From: an uncultured Acholeplasmataceae bacterium
GTDB taxonomy: Bacteria > Bacillota_I > Bacilli_A > Acholeplasmatales > Acholeplasmataceae
DNA length: 54,855 nt
Reading direction: 5' to 3'
Assembly (NCBI GenBank): GCA_927441705.1
Contig: CAKMKH010000033.1
Span: 1 to 54,855, forward strand
Shown: piece by piece, positions 35,264 to 45,300 of the stretch
How positions within the stretch are numbered: the stretch's first letter is position 1
How the letters are laid out: every line of letters begins with the position of its first letter
The notes under the pieces: generated by a model
Database searches by the model: none
What the model was told of the DNA's origin: nothing
Seen by the model: only the letters and a program-made list of their open reading frames with translations
Program-made: the position numbers and the translations under genes

Positions 35264-36544
35264 ATGAAAGTAGAAAAACTATCAACAAACCGTGTGAAAT
35301 ACACATTTGAAGTCACACCAGAAGAATTTGAACATGGATTAGATCATGCATTTGATCATGTAGCAAAAGATGTAGAATTAAAAGGATTTAGAAAAGGTAA
35401 AGTGCCTAGAAACATTTATGAAACTAAGTTTGGTGTTGAATCTTTATATGAAGAAGCAATTAACCATGTCTTACATCATAAATATCATGATGCACAAAAT
35501 CATCCTGATTATGAAATCGTAGGTCAACCTGATGTTAATGTTGACTTTGCTAATATCAAAAGAGGCGAATCTTTTGAAGTATCATTTGATGCACCTGTAA
35601 AACCTGAAGTTAAATTAGGTGAATACAAAGGATTAGAAGTAAAAGCTATTAAGACTGACGTATCTGATGCTGAAGTTGATGCTGAAATTAAGAACTTATT
35701 AGGTGAAAAATCTGAGTTAGTTGTTAAAGAAGGTAAATTAGAATCTGGCGATACAGCAATTTTTGATTTTGAAGGATTTTTAAAGGGTGAACCATTTGAA
35801 GGCGGTAAAGCTGAAAATTACCAATTAGAAATCGGATCAAATCAATTCATTCCAGGATTTGAAGAACAAATGGTGGGTATGAGTACAGGTGAAGAAAAAG
35901 ATTTATCAGTAAAATTCCCTGAAAATTATCAAGCAGAAAACTTAGCTGGTCAAGATGTTGTCTTTAAAGTAACACTTCATGAAGTTAAAACTAAAAACTT
36001 ACCAGAATTAAATGATGAGTTTGTTGCAACTTTAGAAAAAGAAAATGTTAAGACTGTTGAAGAACTTAAAAAAGCAACTAAAGAACAATTAGAAACTGCT
36101 AAGAAAAATGAAGCTGAACAATCTATTACTGCAGAAGTCATTGAAAAAGTTGTTAATGCAGCTGAATTAGACATTCCACAAGCAATGATCGATGATGAAA
36201 TTAAGCAATATAAAGAAAATATCGCAAATCAAGCTAAACAATATGGTTTAGAATATGATATGTTCTTACAAATGAATGGTATTACACCTGAACAATTTGA
36301 TGCTCAAGTTCAAGTTGAATCAGAAAAAAGAGTACGTACTACTTTAGTAATTGAAGAAATCGCAAAAGTTGAAGGTATTAAAGCAACTGAAGAAGAATTG
36401 ACATCAAAATACGAAGAGTTAGCGGCACAATACAAGATGGAAGTTGATGAAATTAAAAAGTATATTCCAGCTTCAATCTTAGAAAAAGACGTTATTGTGA
36501 ACAAAGCATATCAATTTGTATTAGATAGCGCTAAAAGAGTTTAA
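35264..36544 (+). CDS. tig: Trigger factor (ribosome-associated chaperone)
   Basis: A 426-residue protein. The N-terminal ribosome-binding domain contains GFRKGKVP (the family's GFRxGKxP loop at the exit tunnel). An FKBP-type domain follows (about 150-235, DTAIFDFEGFLKGEPFEGG and IPGFEEQMVGM), then an alpha-helical C-terminal domain. It folds nascent chains. The Pro-isomerase loop looks intact. AAGGAG precedes the start. It has its own promoter and terminator and lies next to lon, as in Firmicutes. Confidence 0.96.
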   Translation: MKVEKLSTNRVKYTFEVTPEEFEHGLDHAFDHVAKDVELKGFRKGKVPRNIYETKFGVESLYEEAINHVLHHKYHDAQNHPDYEIVGQPDVNVDFANIKRGESFEVSFDAPVKPEVKLGEYKGLEVKAIKTDVSDAEVDAEIKNLLGEKSELVVKEGKLESGDTAIFDFEGFLKGEPFEGGKAENYQLEIGSNQFIPGFEEQMVGMSTGEEKDLSVKFPENYQAENLAGQDVVFKVTLHEVKTKNLPELNDEFVATLEKENVKTVEELKKATKEQLETAKKNEAEQSITAEVIEKVVNAAELDIPQAMIDDEIKQYKENIANQAKQYGLEYDMFLQMNGITPEQFDAQVQVESEKRVRTTLVIEEIAKVEGIKATEEELTSKYEELAAQYKMEVDEIKKYIPASILEKDVIVNKAYQFVLDSAKRV

Positions 36545-36551
36545 ATAATTT

Positions 36552-36579
36552 GAAGGGAAAATGCCATTTCCCTTCTTTT
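36552..36579 (+). terminator. Terminator of tig
   Basis: GAAGGGAAA and TTTCCCTTC form a perfect 9-bp stem around ATGCCA, followed by TTTT. Confidence 0.8.
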
Positions 36580-36591
36580 AAAAAAAAGAAA

Positions 36592-36618
36592 TTGGCACTC
36601 ATTCATATTGATTGCAAA
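36592..36618. promoter_or_regulatory. Degenerate CIRCE element (HrcA operator) upstream of lon
   Basis: TTGGCACTC-N9-GATTGCAAA matches 15 of 18 bases of the CIRCE consensus TTAGCACTC-N9-GAGTGCTAA with the exact nine-base spacer. It overlaps the -35 region of the lon promoter, so HrcA binding would block transcription. Confidence 0.7.
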
Positions 36619-36630
36619 TACTGAAAAATA

Positions 36631-36639
36631 TGCTATAAT
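36631..36639 (+). promoter_or_regulatory. Extended -10 promoter of lon
   Basis: TGCTATAAT lies 13 bases after the CIRCE-like element and 29 bases before the ATG at 36668. Confidence 0.65.
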
Positions 36640-36667
36640 ATGAATGAATATAAAAGGATGTGAATAT

Positions 36668-38977
36668 ATGGAACTAGCAAAAAATCTTCCTGCAATCATT
36701 GTTCGTGGAACAATGCCTATTCCAAATAATGATTTTAGAATTGAAGTTGGACGTAAGATCTCTTTAAAAGCTGTTGAAGAAGCTGAAAAGAATTTTGGAT
36801 CTTATGTGATCGTTTTAATTCAAAAAAATCCATTAATAGAGGAACCAACAGCACAAGATATCGAGAAATATGGCGTTTTAGCCAAGATTCAAATGAAAAT
36901 TAAATTACCTAATGAAGCATATAAAGTAAAATTATCTATCTTAAGCCGTATATCGGTTAAAGATTATTTTATCACGGAACCTTACTATGTCGTTGAATAC
37001 AACGAACAAGAAACCGTGCTATCAAATACGGATGAAGAAGTTACTTTAGTTAAAATGGTTGTTAATGAAGTTGCACAAAATCAACAAACTATTTTACAAC
37101 CAAATAATCAAGTCATGGAAAAAATTCAACAAGGTTTGACTAGTGAAAAAGTTTGTGACATGATTGCGTTTAATTTAAAGACTAATGAACAAGAAAAATA
37201 TAAGTACTTAGAAGAAAATGATTTAAATAAACGTTTACGTATGGTTTTAGAGGATATTAATAAACAAAAGATGATTGTTGATCTTGAACAAAAGATTAAT
37301 GAAGAAATCAAAAAATCTATTGATGACAATCAAAAAGAATATTACCTTCGTGAAAAAATGCGTGCAATTCAAAATGAATTGGGCGATAAAGCTAAAAAAG
37401 AAGAAGAAATTGATGAATTAAGAACTAAAATCTTAAAAGCGAAGATGCCTAAGACGATTGAAGAAAAAGCTCTTGCTGAGCTTTCTAGATACCAATCTAC
37501 CCCTTCTGCAATGGCTGAATCATCAATCATTAAGACATATCTAGATTTACTTGTTGATCTTCCATGGAAGAAAGCAAGTAAAGATAATTATGATTTAAAA
37601 AAGGTTCAAGATAAACTTGATGAAAATCATTACGCTTTAGAAAAAGTTAAAGAACGTATTATTGAATATCTTGCTGTTAAGATTATGACAAAACGTAATC
37701 CACAAACTATTTTATGTTTAGCAGGTCCTCCAGGGGTTGGTAAAACATCACTCGCAATTTCAATTGCAGAAGCACTTAATAGAAAATTTGTTAAGCAATC
37801 ACTTGGTGGTGTTAGAGACGAATCTGAAATTAGAGGTCATAGAAGAACATATATTGGCGCAATGCCAGGTAGAATCATTAAGGGTATGAAAGATGCGAAA
37901 ACCGTTAATCCTGTCTTCTTATTAGATGAAATCGATAAGATGAGTAGTGATTTTAAAGGTGATCCAGCATCTGCAATGCTTGAAGTGTTAGACCCTGAAC
38001 AAAACGCTAAGTTTAGTGATCATTATTTAGAAGAACCTTATGATTTATCACAAGTACTCTTCATTACGACAGCAAACTACTTAGAAAATGTACCTGCTCC
38101 ACTTAGAGATAGAATGGAAATTGTTGAGTTATCAAGTTATACAGAACAAGAGAAATTCCAAATCGTAAGACGTCACTTAATTAAAAAACAACTTAAAGCT
38201 CATGGTATTACTGAAAAAGACTTCACAATCACTGATGAATCTATCTATCATATTATTCAACACTATACTAGAGAAGCTGGTGTTCGTGAAGTTAATCGAT
38301 ATATTGGTGCTTTAATTAGAAAAGGTATTAAAGAAATCTTATTAAAGAAAATATCTAAGATTGAAATTAATGTTGACAATTTAGTACATTACATAGGAAA
38401 ACAAAAATATACACATAATTTAGCTGATGAAAAAGAACAAATTGGAGTTGCAACAGGACTTGCTTATACAGCGTTTGGTGGAGATACACTACCTGTAGAA
38501 GTCACTTACTATAAAGGCAAAGGCCAATTAGTTTTAACAGGTAAACTAGGCGATGTAATGAAAGAATCAGCACAAACTGCACTTTCATTTGTAAAAGCAA
38601 ATAGCGAAGTTTTAGGACTTGATCCTAAGTTGTTTGAAGAAAATGATTTCCATGTGCATGTGCCAGAAGGTGCTATTCCTAAGGATGGTCCATCTGCAGG
38701 TATTACAATTGCGACTGCAATCGTATCTGCTGCAACACAAAAATTTGTAAGAAAAGATTTAGGTATGACAGGTGAAATCACGCTTAGAGGATATGTACTT
38801 CCTATTGGTGGCTTAAAAGAAAAATCAATTGCTGCACATAGAAGTGGATTAAAAACCATTATCATTCCTAAAGAAAATGAAAAGGATATCGACGATATTC
38901 CTGATGAAGTAAAACAAGCGCTAGAAATCATTCCAGTTGAAAATGTACACGAAGTCTTTAAAATTGCGCTTAAATAA
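36668..38977 (+). CDS. lon: ATP-dependent protease La
   Basis: A 769-residue Lon. It has an N-terminal substrate domain, a coiled linker (about 195-255) and an AAA+ module with Walker A GPPGVGKTS and Walker B VFLLDEIDKM. The C-terminal protease domain has catalytic Ser676 in DGPSAGIT and Lys about 719 in GLKEKS. It degrades damaged and regulatory proteins. The ATG at 36668 is chosen because AAAGGATGTG precedes it. An ATG 8 codons earlier has no ribosome site. Control by heat shock through HrcA is suggested by the CIRCE-like element. Confidence 0.96.
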   Translation: MELAKNLPAIIVRGTMPIPNNDFRIEVGRKISLKAVEEAEKNFGSYVIVLIQKNPLIEEPTAQDIEKYGVLAKIQMKIKLPNEAYKVKLSILSRISVKDYFITEPYYVVEYNEQETVLSNTDEEVTLVKMVVNEVAQNQQTILQPNNQVMEKIQQGLTSEKVCDMIAFNLKTNEQEKYKYLEENDLNKRLRMVLEDINKQKMIVDLEQKINEEIKKSIDDNQKEYYLREKMRAIQNELGDKAKKEEEIDELRTKILKAKMPKTIEEKALAELSRYQSTPSAMAESSIIKTYLDLLVDLPWKKASKDNYDLKKVQDKLDENHYALEKVKERIIEYLAVKIMTKRNPQTILCLAGPPGVGKTSLAISIAEALNRKFVKQSLGGVRDESEIRGHRRTYIGAMPGRIIKGMKDAKTVNPVFLLDEIDKMSSDFKGDPASAMLEVLDPEQNAKFSDHYLEEPYDLSQVLFITTANYLENVPAPLRDRMEIVELSSYTEQEKFQIVRRHLIKKQLKAHGITEKDFTITDESIYHIIQHYTREAGVREVNRYIGALIRKGIKEILLKKISKIEINVDNLVHYIGKQKYTHNLADEKEQIGVATGLAYTAFGGDTLPVEVTYYKGKGQLVLTGKLGDVMKESAQTALSFVKANSEVLGLDPKLFEENDFHVHVPEGAIPKDGPSAGITIATAIVSAATQKFVRKDLGMTGEITLRGYVLPIGGLKEKSIAAHRSGLKTIIIPKENEKDIDDIPDEVKQALEIIPVENVHEVFKIALK

Positions 38978-38986
38978 GATATAATA

Positions 38987-39013
38987 AAAGTAGTCTTTGG
39001 ACTACTTTTTTTT
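38987..39013 (+). terminator. Terminator between lon and ysxC
   Basis: AAAGTAGTC-TTTG-GACTACTTT with an eight-T tail. A TATAAT sequence (38980-38985) lies just before it but no promoter was called there. Confidence 0.75.
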
Positions 39014-39033
39014 AAACTAAAGGATGTGAAAAA

Positions 39034-39624
39034 ATGATTAAAGAAGCAATTTATGTTAAAAGTTTAACTGATATAAAAGATCAACCGGAACGCTTACCCC
39101 AAGCATTATTACTTGGAAGAAGTAATGTCGGTAAAAGTTCTTTTATCAATAGTTTGACACATAGAAAGAATTTAGCTAGAGTTTCAAAAACACCAGGGAA
39201 AACATTATTACTTAATTTTTATTTAATCAATCAATCCTTTTATTTAGTAGATGCCCCAGGCTATGGATATGCAAGAAGATCTAAATCAACTAAAGATGAT
39301 TTTATAATTATTATCGAATCTTATTTATTAAATAATACAGATTTAAAATTTGTTGGTCTACTTATTGATTTTAAAGTGGGTCCTACAAAAGATGATATAG
39401 CTATGTATAATTTTTTAAGAGAATTAGGGTTAGAAATTGTCATTATTGCGACTAAAAAAGACAAAATTCCAAAAACGAAACAATATAAACAAGAAAAATT
39501 GATAAAATCAATGATGGGTAATCCAAAAACAATGATTTCAATTAGTAATGTTACCAAAGAAAATATGAATGTTATAGAAAACTTATTTTTAGATAAACTT
39601 ATTGGGGGGAATATTGATGCGTAA
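39034..39624 (+). CDS. ysxC: Ribosome biogenesis GTP-binding protein EngB/YsxC
   Basis: A 196-residue TRAFAC GTPase. G1 is GRSNVGKSSF (about residue 28), G2 region KTPGKT, G3 DAPGYGYA, and G4 TKKDKI. It acts in late assembly of the 50S subunit. The position after lon matches Bacillus (lonA-ysxC). Its last 8 bases overlap the start of the degV-type gene, suggesting coupling. AAGGATG precedes its start. Confidence 0.95.
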   Translation: MIKEAIYVKSLTDIKDQPERLPQALLLGRSNVGKSSFINSLTHRKNLARVSKTPGKTLLLNFYLINQSFYLVDAPGYGYARRSKSTKDDFIIIIESYLLNNTDLKFVGLLIDFKVGPTKDDIAMYNFLRELGLEIVIIATKKDKIPKTKQYKQEKLIKSMMGNPKTMISISNVTKENMNVIENLFLDKLIGGNIDA

Positions 39625-40474
39625 TGTTTTAATTGTCACAGATTCAACAGCTGATTTGTCGAAAGAGATGCTTGATCAAAACTATATAAAATCCGTACCA
39701 CTCTATGTTTTATTTAAAGATCAAGCATATAAAGATGGTATAGATATTGATACTGAAGCACTTTATCAAAAGGTAGAAGAAACTAATGAACTTCCAAAGA
39801 CTCAAGCAGTTTCGCCAGGAGATTTCATTAATTTTTTTAAACCTTATATTGATAAAGACTATGATATTGTCTATATTGGTATTGGATCTAAGATTTCAGC
39901 AACCTTTCAATCAGCATTAATCGCTCAAAGTGAATTTGGTACTGATCGTATCTTTTTAGTCGATTCAAAAAACTTGAGTAGTGGCATTGCTTTATTAGTA
40001 TTAAAAGCTAAAGACTTAAGAGATCAAGGTTTTTCTGCTAAAGAAATATGCAATAAGATTACAAAATTAGTACCTTTAGTTAGAAGCCAATTTGCGATTA
40101 AAACACTAGATTATCTGCATAAAGGCGGTAGAGCAAGTGGTACAGCTAAACTTGTTGGAGGCATTTTAGGCATTAAACCTATAATCCAAGTTAGAGATGG
40201 AAAACTAGATGTTTATAAGAAGCCAGCTGGTAAGATGAGTAGAGCTCTAGACATCATGTTAAATGATTTTTTTGAAGCTTTTGACAATAATAATCTTGAC
40301 CTAGATTATGTTATGATTACACATTCCCTAGCTTCTAAACATGCTAAATATATGATTGAAAAGGTTGAATCAAAAATGAAAATTAATCATTTGATTGAAT
40401 CAAATGCTGGATGTGTGATTAGTGCACATTGTGGCGCTGGCACCATTGGTATTTTATATATTGTGAAAGCGTAG
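39617..40474 (+). CDS. DegV-family fatty-acid-binding protein
   Basis: A 285-residue DegV protein. The motifs are IVTDSTADLS at the N-terminus, KTQAVSPGDF, IGIGSKISATFQSA and LDYLHKGGRASGT. The family binds fatty acids and, in Firmicutes, presents them to fatty acid kinase (FakA). It would take part in use of host fatty acids. The ATG at 39617 is chosen over a TTG 5 codons upstream, with GGGGGGA as ribosome site. It overlaps the ysxC stop by 8 bases. Confidence 0.9.
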   Translation: MRNVLIVTDSTADLSKEMLDQNYIKSVPLYVLFKDQAYKDGIDIDTEALYQKVEETNELPKTQAVSPGDFINFFKPYIDKDYDIVYIGIGSKISATFQSALIAQSEFGTDRIFLVDSKNLSSGIALLVLKAKDLRDQGFSAKEICNKITKLVPLVRSQFAIKTLDYLHKGGRASGTAKLVGGILGIKPIIQVRDGKLDVYKKPAGKMSRALDIMLNDFFEAFDNNNLDLDYVMITHSLASKHAKYMIEKVESKMKINHLIESNAGCVISAHCGAGTIGILYIVKA

Positions 40475-40482
40475 GTTGACAT

Positions 40483-41481
40483 ATGAAAATATTAGTTACT
40501 GGTGGTACTGGATATATTGGTTCTCATACAGTTGTCGAGCTGATCAATGCTAAACATGAAGTTGTTATCGTAGATAATTTGGTCAATTCTAGTAAAGATG
40601 TCCTTGATCAATTGAAAGAAATTACAGATAGACATATTGATTTTTATGAAATTGATTGTACTGATGAGAAATTATTAGAACCTATTTTTAAGAACCATCA
40701 ATTTGATGGTGTTATTCATTTTGCTGGACTTAAAGCCGTTGGTGAAAGTGTAGTTATGCCTTTAAATTATTATCATAATAATGTTTTATCAACCATTGTT
40801 GTATCTAATTTAGCGCTTAAGTATCAAGTTAAAAAATTTGTTTTTTCTTCAAGTGCAACTGTTTATGGTGATCAAGAAGTTCCATTTGTTGAAACAATGA
40901 ACTTACTACCAACAACTAACCCTTATGGTGAAACTAAAGCGATGAGTGAACGAATTTTAAGAGACGTTGCGCATGCAAATAAAGATTTCAAAGTGTCATT
41001 ATTAAGATATTTTAATCCAGTTGGTGCACATGAATCTGGTTTAATCGGTGAAGCTCCAAATGGAATACCTAATAATTTAATGCCTTATGTAAGTAGGGTA
41101 GCTAAGAAAAAACTAGAGTTTTTATCTATTTTTGGAAATGATTATGACACACCTGATGGGACTGGCATCAGAGATTATATTCATGTAGTTGATCTTGCTA
41201 AAGGGCATGTACTCGCAATCGAAAAATTAAAAGATTCTATTGAAGTATATAACTTAGGTACAGGTCAAGGCGTTTCTGTACTAGAACTAGTTCATGCTTA
41301 TGAAAAAGTTAATGAAGTTAAAGTGCCGTATAAAATCGTAGAAAGACGTCCTGGAGATATTGCAAGTTCTTATGCTAATCCTAATAAAGCTTTTAAAGAT
41401 TTAGGATGGAAAGCTGAAAAAACGATATTTGATATGTGCAAGGATGCTTGGAAATTTGAAAAACATTATCAAGAAAAATAA
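40483..41481 (+). CDS. galE: UDP-glucose/UDP-GlcNAc 4-epimerase
   Basis: A 332-residue short-chain dehydrogenase-type epimerase. The NAD motif is GGTGYIGSH, the catalytic Tyr-x-x-x-Lys is in YGETK, and Ser is in SSSATVYG. It interconverts UDP-glucose and UDP-galactose, possibly also UDP-GlcNAc and UDP-GalNAc. Together with GlmU and the cps module, it points to sugar polymer or glycolipid synthesis. It lies 8 bases after the DegV gene and precedes a T-box unit with its own promoter. Confidence 0.93.
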   Translation: MKILVTGGTGYIGSHTVVELINAKHEVVIVDNLVNSSKDVLDQLKEITDRHIDFYEIDCTDEKLLEPIFKNHQFDGVIHFAGLKAVGESVVMPLNYYHNNVLSTIVVSNLALKYQVKKFVFSSSATVYGDQEVPFVETMNLLPTTNPYGETKAMSERILRDVAHANKDFKVSLLRYFNPVGAHESGLIGEAPNGIPNNLMPYVSRVAKKKLEFLSIFGNDYDTPDGTGIRDYIHVVDLAKGHVLAIEKLKDSIEVYNLGTGQGVSVLELVHAYEKVNEVKVPYKIVERRPGDIASSYANPNKAFKDLGWKAEKTIFDMCKDAWKFEKHYQEK

Positions 41482-41482
41482 C

Positions 41483-41511
41483 TTGTTTTATAGATGAAGT
41501 TATGCTAATAT
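41483..41511 (+). promoter_or_regulatory. Promoter of the T-box/valS unit
   Basis: TTGTTT (41483-41488), a 17-base spacer and TAATAT (41506-41511) with extended TGC. Transcription would start about 41518, at the beginning of the T-box. A TTGACA at 41513 lacks a matching -10 and is not used. Confidence 0.6.
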
Positions 41512-41518
41512 ATTGACA

Positions 41519-41749
41519 TAAGCGATGAATAGGAAGAGTAATTATCTATTTTAGTAAAAGAGACAGATTGAAATGGTGTAAGATCTGACAAAATGATAAT
41601 GAAGGTAGCCTAGGAGCTCTTTTGATGAACTGATAGTAGTTAAAAGCGTAAGTCTTGCGTTAAAAGATTTGAGGGCTAGATTTTTATCTAGAACTAAGGT
41701 GGTACCGCGATTATATTCGTCCTTAGATTTTATCTAAGGGCGTTTTTTT
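41519..41749 (+). promoter_or_regulatory. T-box riboswitch (valine type) controlling GNAT and valS-folC
   Basis: A tRNA-sensing leader. The T-box AAGGTGGTACCGCG is at 41696-41709. The terminator CGTCCTTAGAT/ATCTAAGGGCG plus seven T is at 41718-41749. Stem I features lie upstream (AGTA-type bulge near 41536, GGTGTAAGATCTGAC near 41575). The codon after GAAG at 41601-41604 is GTA (41605-41607), fitting a Val specifier. Uncharged tRNA-Val would stabilise the antiterminator. The specifier choice is inferred from the downstream gene. Confidence 0.92.
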
Positions 41750-41760
41750 ATAGGTGAAAG

Positions 41761-42321
41761 ATGAAAACATTGGTGACTAAACGTCTTATCTTAAGAGATT
41801 TAAGACAAACTGATTTAAAAGCATTTAATCATTATGCTAAAAAACCAAATATTGGACCAGCAGCAGGATGGGCACCGCACAAATCATTAGAAGAATCACA
41901 TAAGATTTTAAGTATGATGATTCATGAACAAGAAGTGTGGGGTATTACTTTAAAACAAGATGATAGCTTAATTGGAACGATTGGTCTTCACGTAAGAAAC
42001 TTTGACAATGCCATTGAAAATAGAAAAGAAATCGGCTATGTTATTGATGATACATATTGGGGTCAAGGGTATATGGTTGAGGCTGTGCTAAAAGTCTTAG
42101 AATTTGGGTTTTTAACACTTGAACTAGATGAAATCACTTGTGGTCATTCGGTTGTTAACCAAAGATCAAAAAGAGTCATCGAGAAAACAGGATTTACATA
42201 TACGCATATTGAATCTAGACATGATGCTTATCAACAAGATATTGATATCATGATGTATTTAATGACAAAAAAACAATATAAGGAGTTGATGAAAGATGAC
42301 AAATTTAAAACCGAAGTATGA
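41761..42321 (+). CDS. GNAT acetyltransferase (RimJ/RimL-like) inside the valS T-box operon
   Basis: This 186-residue protein has motif B LRDLRQTDLKAFNHYAKK, the aromatic WGITLKQDDSLIGTIGLH, and acetyl-CoA motif A WGQGYMVEAVLKVLEF, ending NQRSKRVIEKTGF. The fold resembles RimJ/RimL N-terminal acetyltransferases. It starts 12 bases after the T-box terminator and overlaps valS by 26 bases, so its expression depends on tRNA-Val charging. GGTGAAAG precedes the ATG. The substrate is unknown. Confidence 0.85.
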   Translation: MKTLVTKRLILRDLRQTDLKAFNHYAKKPNIGPAAGWAPHKSLEESHKILSMMIHEQEVWGITLKQDDSLIGTIGLHVRNFDNAIENRKEIGYVIDDTYWGQGYMVEAVLKVLEFGFLTLELDEITCGHSVVNQRSKRVIEKTGFTYTHIESRHDAYQQDIDIMMYLMTKKQYKELMKDDKFKTEV

Positions 42322-45300
42322 TTTTAAAGAAGTTGAACTAAATAGATATCAGACATGGCTTGATAAGGGCTATTTTAAATCTGGTGTAAATAAAGAAGCG
42401 AAACCATTCACGATTGTTATTCCACCACCAAACGTTACTGGAAAACTACATTTAGGTCATGCATGGGATAACACATTACAAGATATTATTATTAGACGTA
42501 TGCGTATGAAAGGCTATGATGCACTATATCTTCCTGGAATGGATCATGCTGGTATAGCAACGCAAGCGAAAATTGATGCTAGATTAAAAGAACAAGGCAT
42601 CTCTAGATATGATATCGGAAGAGATAAGTTCTTAGAACATGCATGGGCATGGAAAGAAGAGTATGCTGATTTCATTAAGACACAATGGGCAGCATTAGGA
42701 AATTCTCTAGATTATGATAAAGAAAGATTTACGCTTGATGATAAACTTAATCAAGCTGTTAATAAGGTATTTTTAGACCTTTATGAAAAAGGGTTAATAT
42801 ATCGTGGGCATAGAATCATTAATTGGGATGTTGAAGCGAAAACTGCTTTATCTAATATTGAAGTAGAACATGAGGAAACCAATGGACAACTCTATTATTT
42901 TAGATATCCTTTAGTTGATCAAACCGGATATATGGTGATTGCGACCACACGTCCTGAAACCATGTTTGCCGATCAAGCATTAATGGTCCATCCAGAAGAC
43001 CAAAGATATTTAGCTTATATTGGAAAAAAAGTATATATACCTGGTACTAAAGTTCAAATTCCAATCATTTTAGATGATTATGTTGATATGACTTTTGGGA
43101 CTGGTGTTGTTAAAGTTACACCAGCACATGACCCAAATGACTTTGAAGTCGGAAAAAGACATCATTTGGACATGCCTTTATGTATGCATGAAGATGGCAC
43201 AATGAATGAAATGGCTCATCAATATAACGGTATGGAAAGATTTGAATGTAGAAAACAATTGATTAAGGATTTAGAAGCTCTTGATTTAGTTGATAAAATT
43301 GAAGCATATACAAACAATGTTGGTTATAGTGAACGTACTGGGGTTGTTGTAGAACCTAGATTATCACTACAATGGTTTGTTAAGATGGACGAATTATCAA
43401 CTCGTGCGCTTGAAAAATCAGTAGCGGAATTTGTGCCTAATCGTTTTAAAAAGATTTTTATAAATTGGATGACAGATACACAAGACTGGTGTATCAGTCG
43501 TCAATTGTGGTGGGGTCATAGAATTCCTGCATGGTATAAAGGTGATGAAGTATGTGTTCAAGTAGATTCACCTGGGATAGACTGGGTTCAAGATGAAGAT
43601 GTACTAGATACATGGTTTAGTAGTGCATTATGGCCTTTTTCAACATTAGGTTGGCCAGAACAAACAGAAGACCTTAAACGCTATTATCCGACACAAGTAA
43701 TGGTTACAGGCTATGATATCATTTTCTTTTGGGTTGCTAGAATGATTTTTCAAGGCTTAGAATTCACAAACCAAGATCCTTTTGAAAGAATTTTAATTCA
43801 CGGTCTCATTAGAGACAGTGAAGGTAAGAAGATGAGTAAATCGCTTGGAAATGGTGTTGATCCAATGGATGTTATTGATGCTTATGGTGTTGATGCACTC
43901 AGATATTTTTTAACAACCAATTCTGCACCTGGATCAGATTTACGTTATGAAGAAGATAAAGTTGAATCTTCATGGAACTTTATAAACAAACTATGGAACA
44001 TCACAAGATTCATTACGATGAATATTGATGATATAAACGTAGAAAAAGAAGGCGATTTCAATTTACAAGACACATGGATATTATCTAGATTGTCAGAGAC
44101 GATCAAAGAAGCAGATTACAACTATGACAAATTTGAATTCGGTGAAGTGTCTCGTGCCTTATATCACTTCATTTGGGAAGATTTTGCCAATTGGTATGTT
44201 GAATTCGCAAAAGTTGCACTACAAGATCAGTCTCAAAGAAAAACAACACAATGGGTCTTATTAAAAGTATTAAAAGCGATATTAAAACTAATGCATCCAT
44301 TTATACCATTTGTTACTGAAAAATTATTTTTAGAAATATCAGATGAAGAAACTATTATGTTAAGCAAGTGGCCAGAGGCTGAATTTATCGATCATAAAGC
44401 TCTTGATTACTTTAAAGAAGTTAAAGATGCAATTACTAAAGTAAGAAATTTAAGAGCTGAATACCAAGTAATTCCATCTAAGCCACTAGACATTGAATTA
44501 GTAATTGAAGATAAAAAAGATCTTGAATTGTTTATTTCACAAAAAGCATATTTCAAAAAATTCTTAAATGCTAATGATTTAGTAATTTCAAAAGCATTAG
44601 AAACAAAACAAGAAACAATTCTTTTAGTCGGATCTAAAATACTCACATACGTCTTAAAAGCTGATATTATTGATGAAGAAAAAGAAAAAGCAGATTTACT
44701 TAAACAACAAATCGAACTAGAATCTGAAATTAAGCGTAGTGAAAATTTACTTAGCAATGAGAAATTTGTTTCAAAAGCACCAGAAGCTAAACTTAATTTA
44801 GAAAAAGAGAAGTATGAAGATTATAAAAAACAGTATGAAATTATCGTTGAAAAACTAAAAAATATGTTTAAAAATCTTAATGATGCAGTCTCTTGGATCG
44901 AGACTCAAATTAAATTTAAACCTAAAACAGATTTAAAAAGAATGGCTTTTGCAGTTGAACTGCTAAAGCTTTCTTTTGATGATGTGAAATTAATCCATGT
45001 TGCTGGTACTAATGGTAAAGGATCTGTTTGTTCTTATTTAACTCATATTTTATTAGAGCAAGGTCTTTCTGTAGGTACTTATACATCACCATATTTAATC
45101 GAATTTAACGAACGTATTAGACTTAATGGTGAAAATATATTAGATAGTGATTTATTATCTGAAATCAATTTTATTCATGATTTCAATGAAGAGTTTGTAA
45201 CTCTTTATGGAGAGAATTTAGCATTTTTCGAGCTTATCACATTAGCTGCACTTCATTATTATAACCATAAAGATGTTGATGTCATCATTATGGAAGTAGG

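Noticed and set aside
38509-38931. Long antisense ORFs, such as the 140-codon frame opposite lon
   Set aside because: They lie fully inside well-identified genes on the other strand, have no ribosome sites and show no recognisable protein features.
38980-38985. TATAAT as a promoter for ysxC
   Set aside because: It is followed at once by a strong terminator hairpin, so a transcript from it would stop.
41513-41518. TTGACA as -35 of the T-box unit
   Set aside because: No -10 box lies about 17 bases downstream, and the site falls after a better TTGTTT/TAATAT promoter at 41483-41511.
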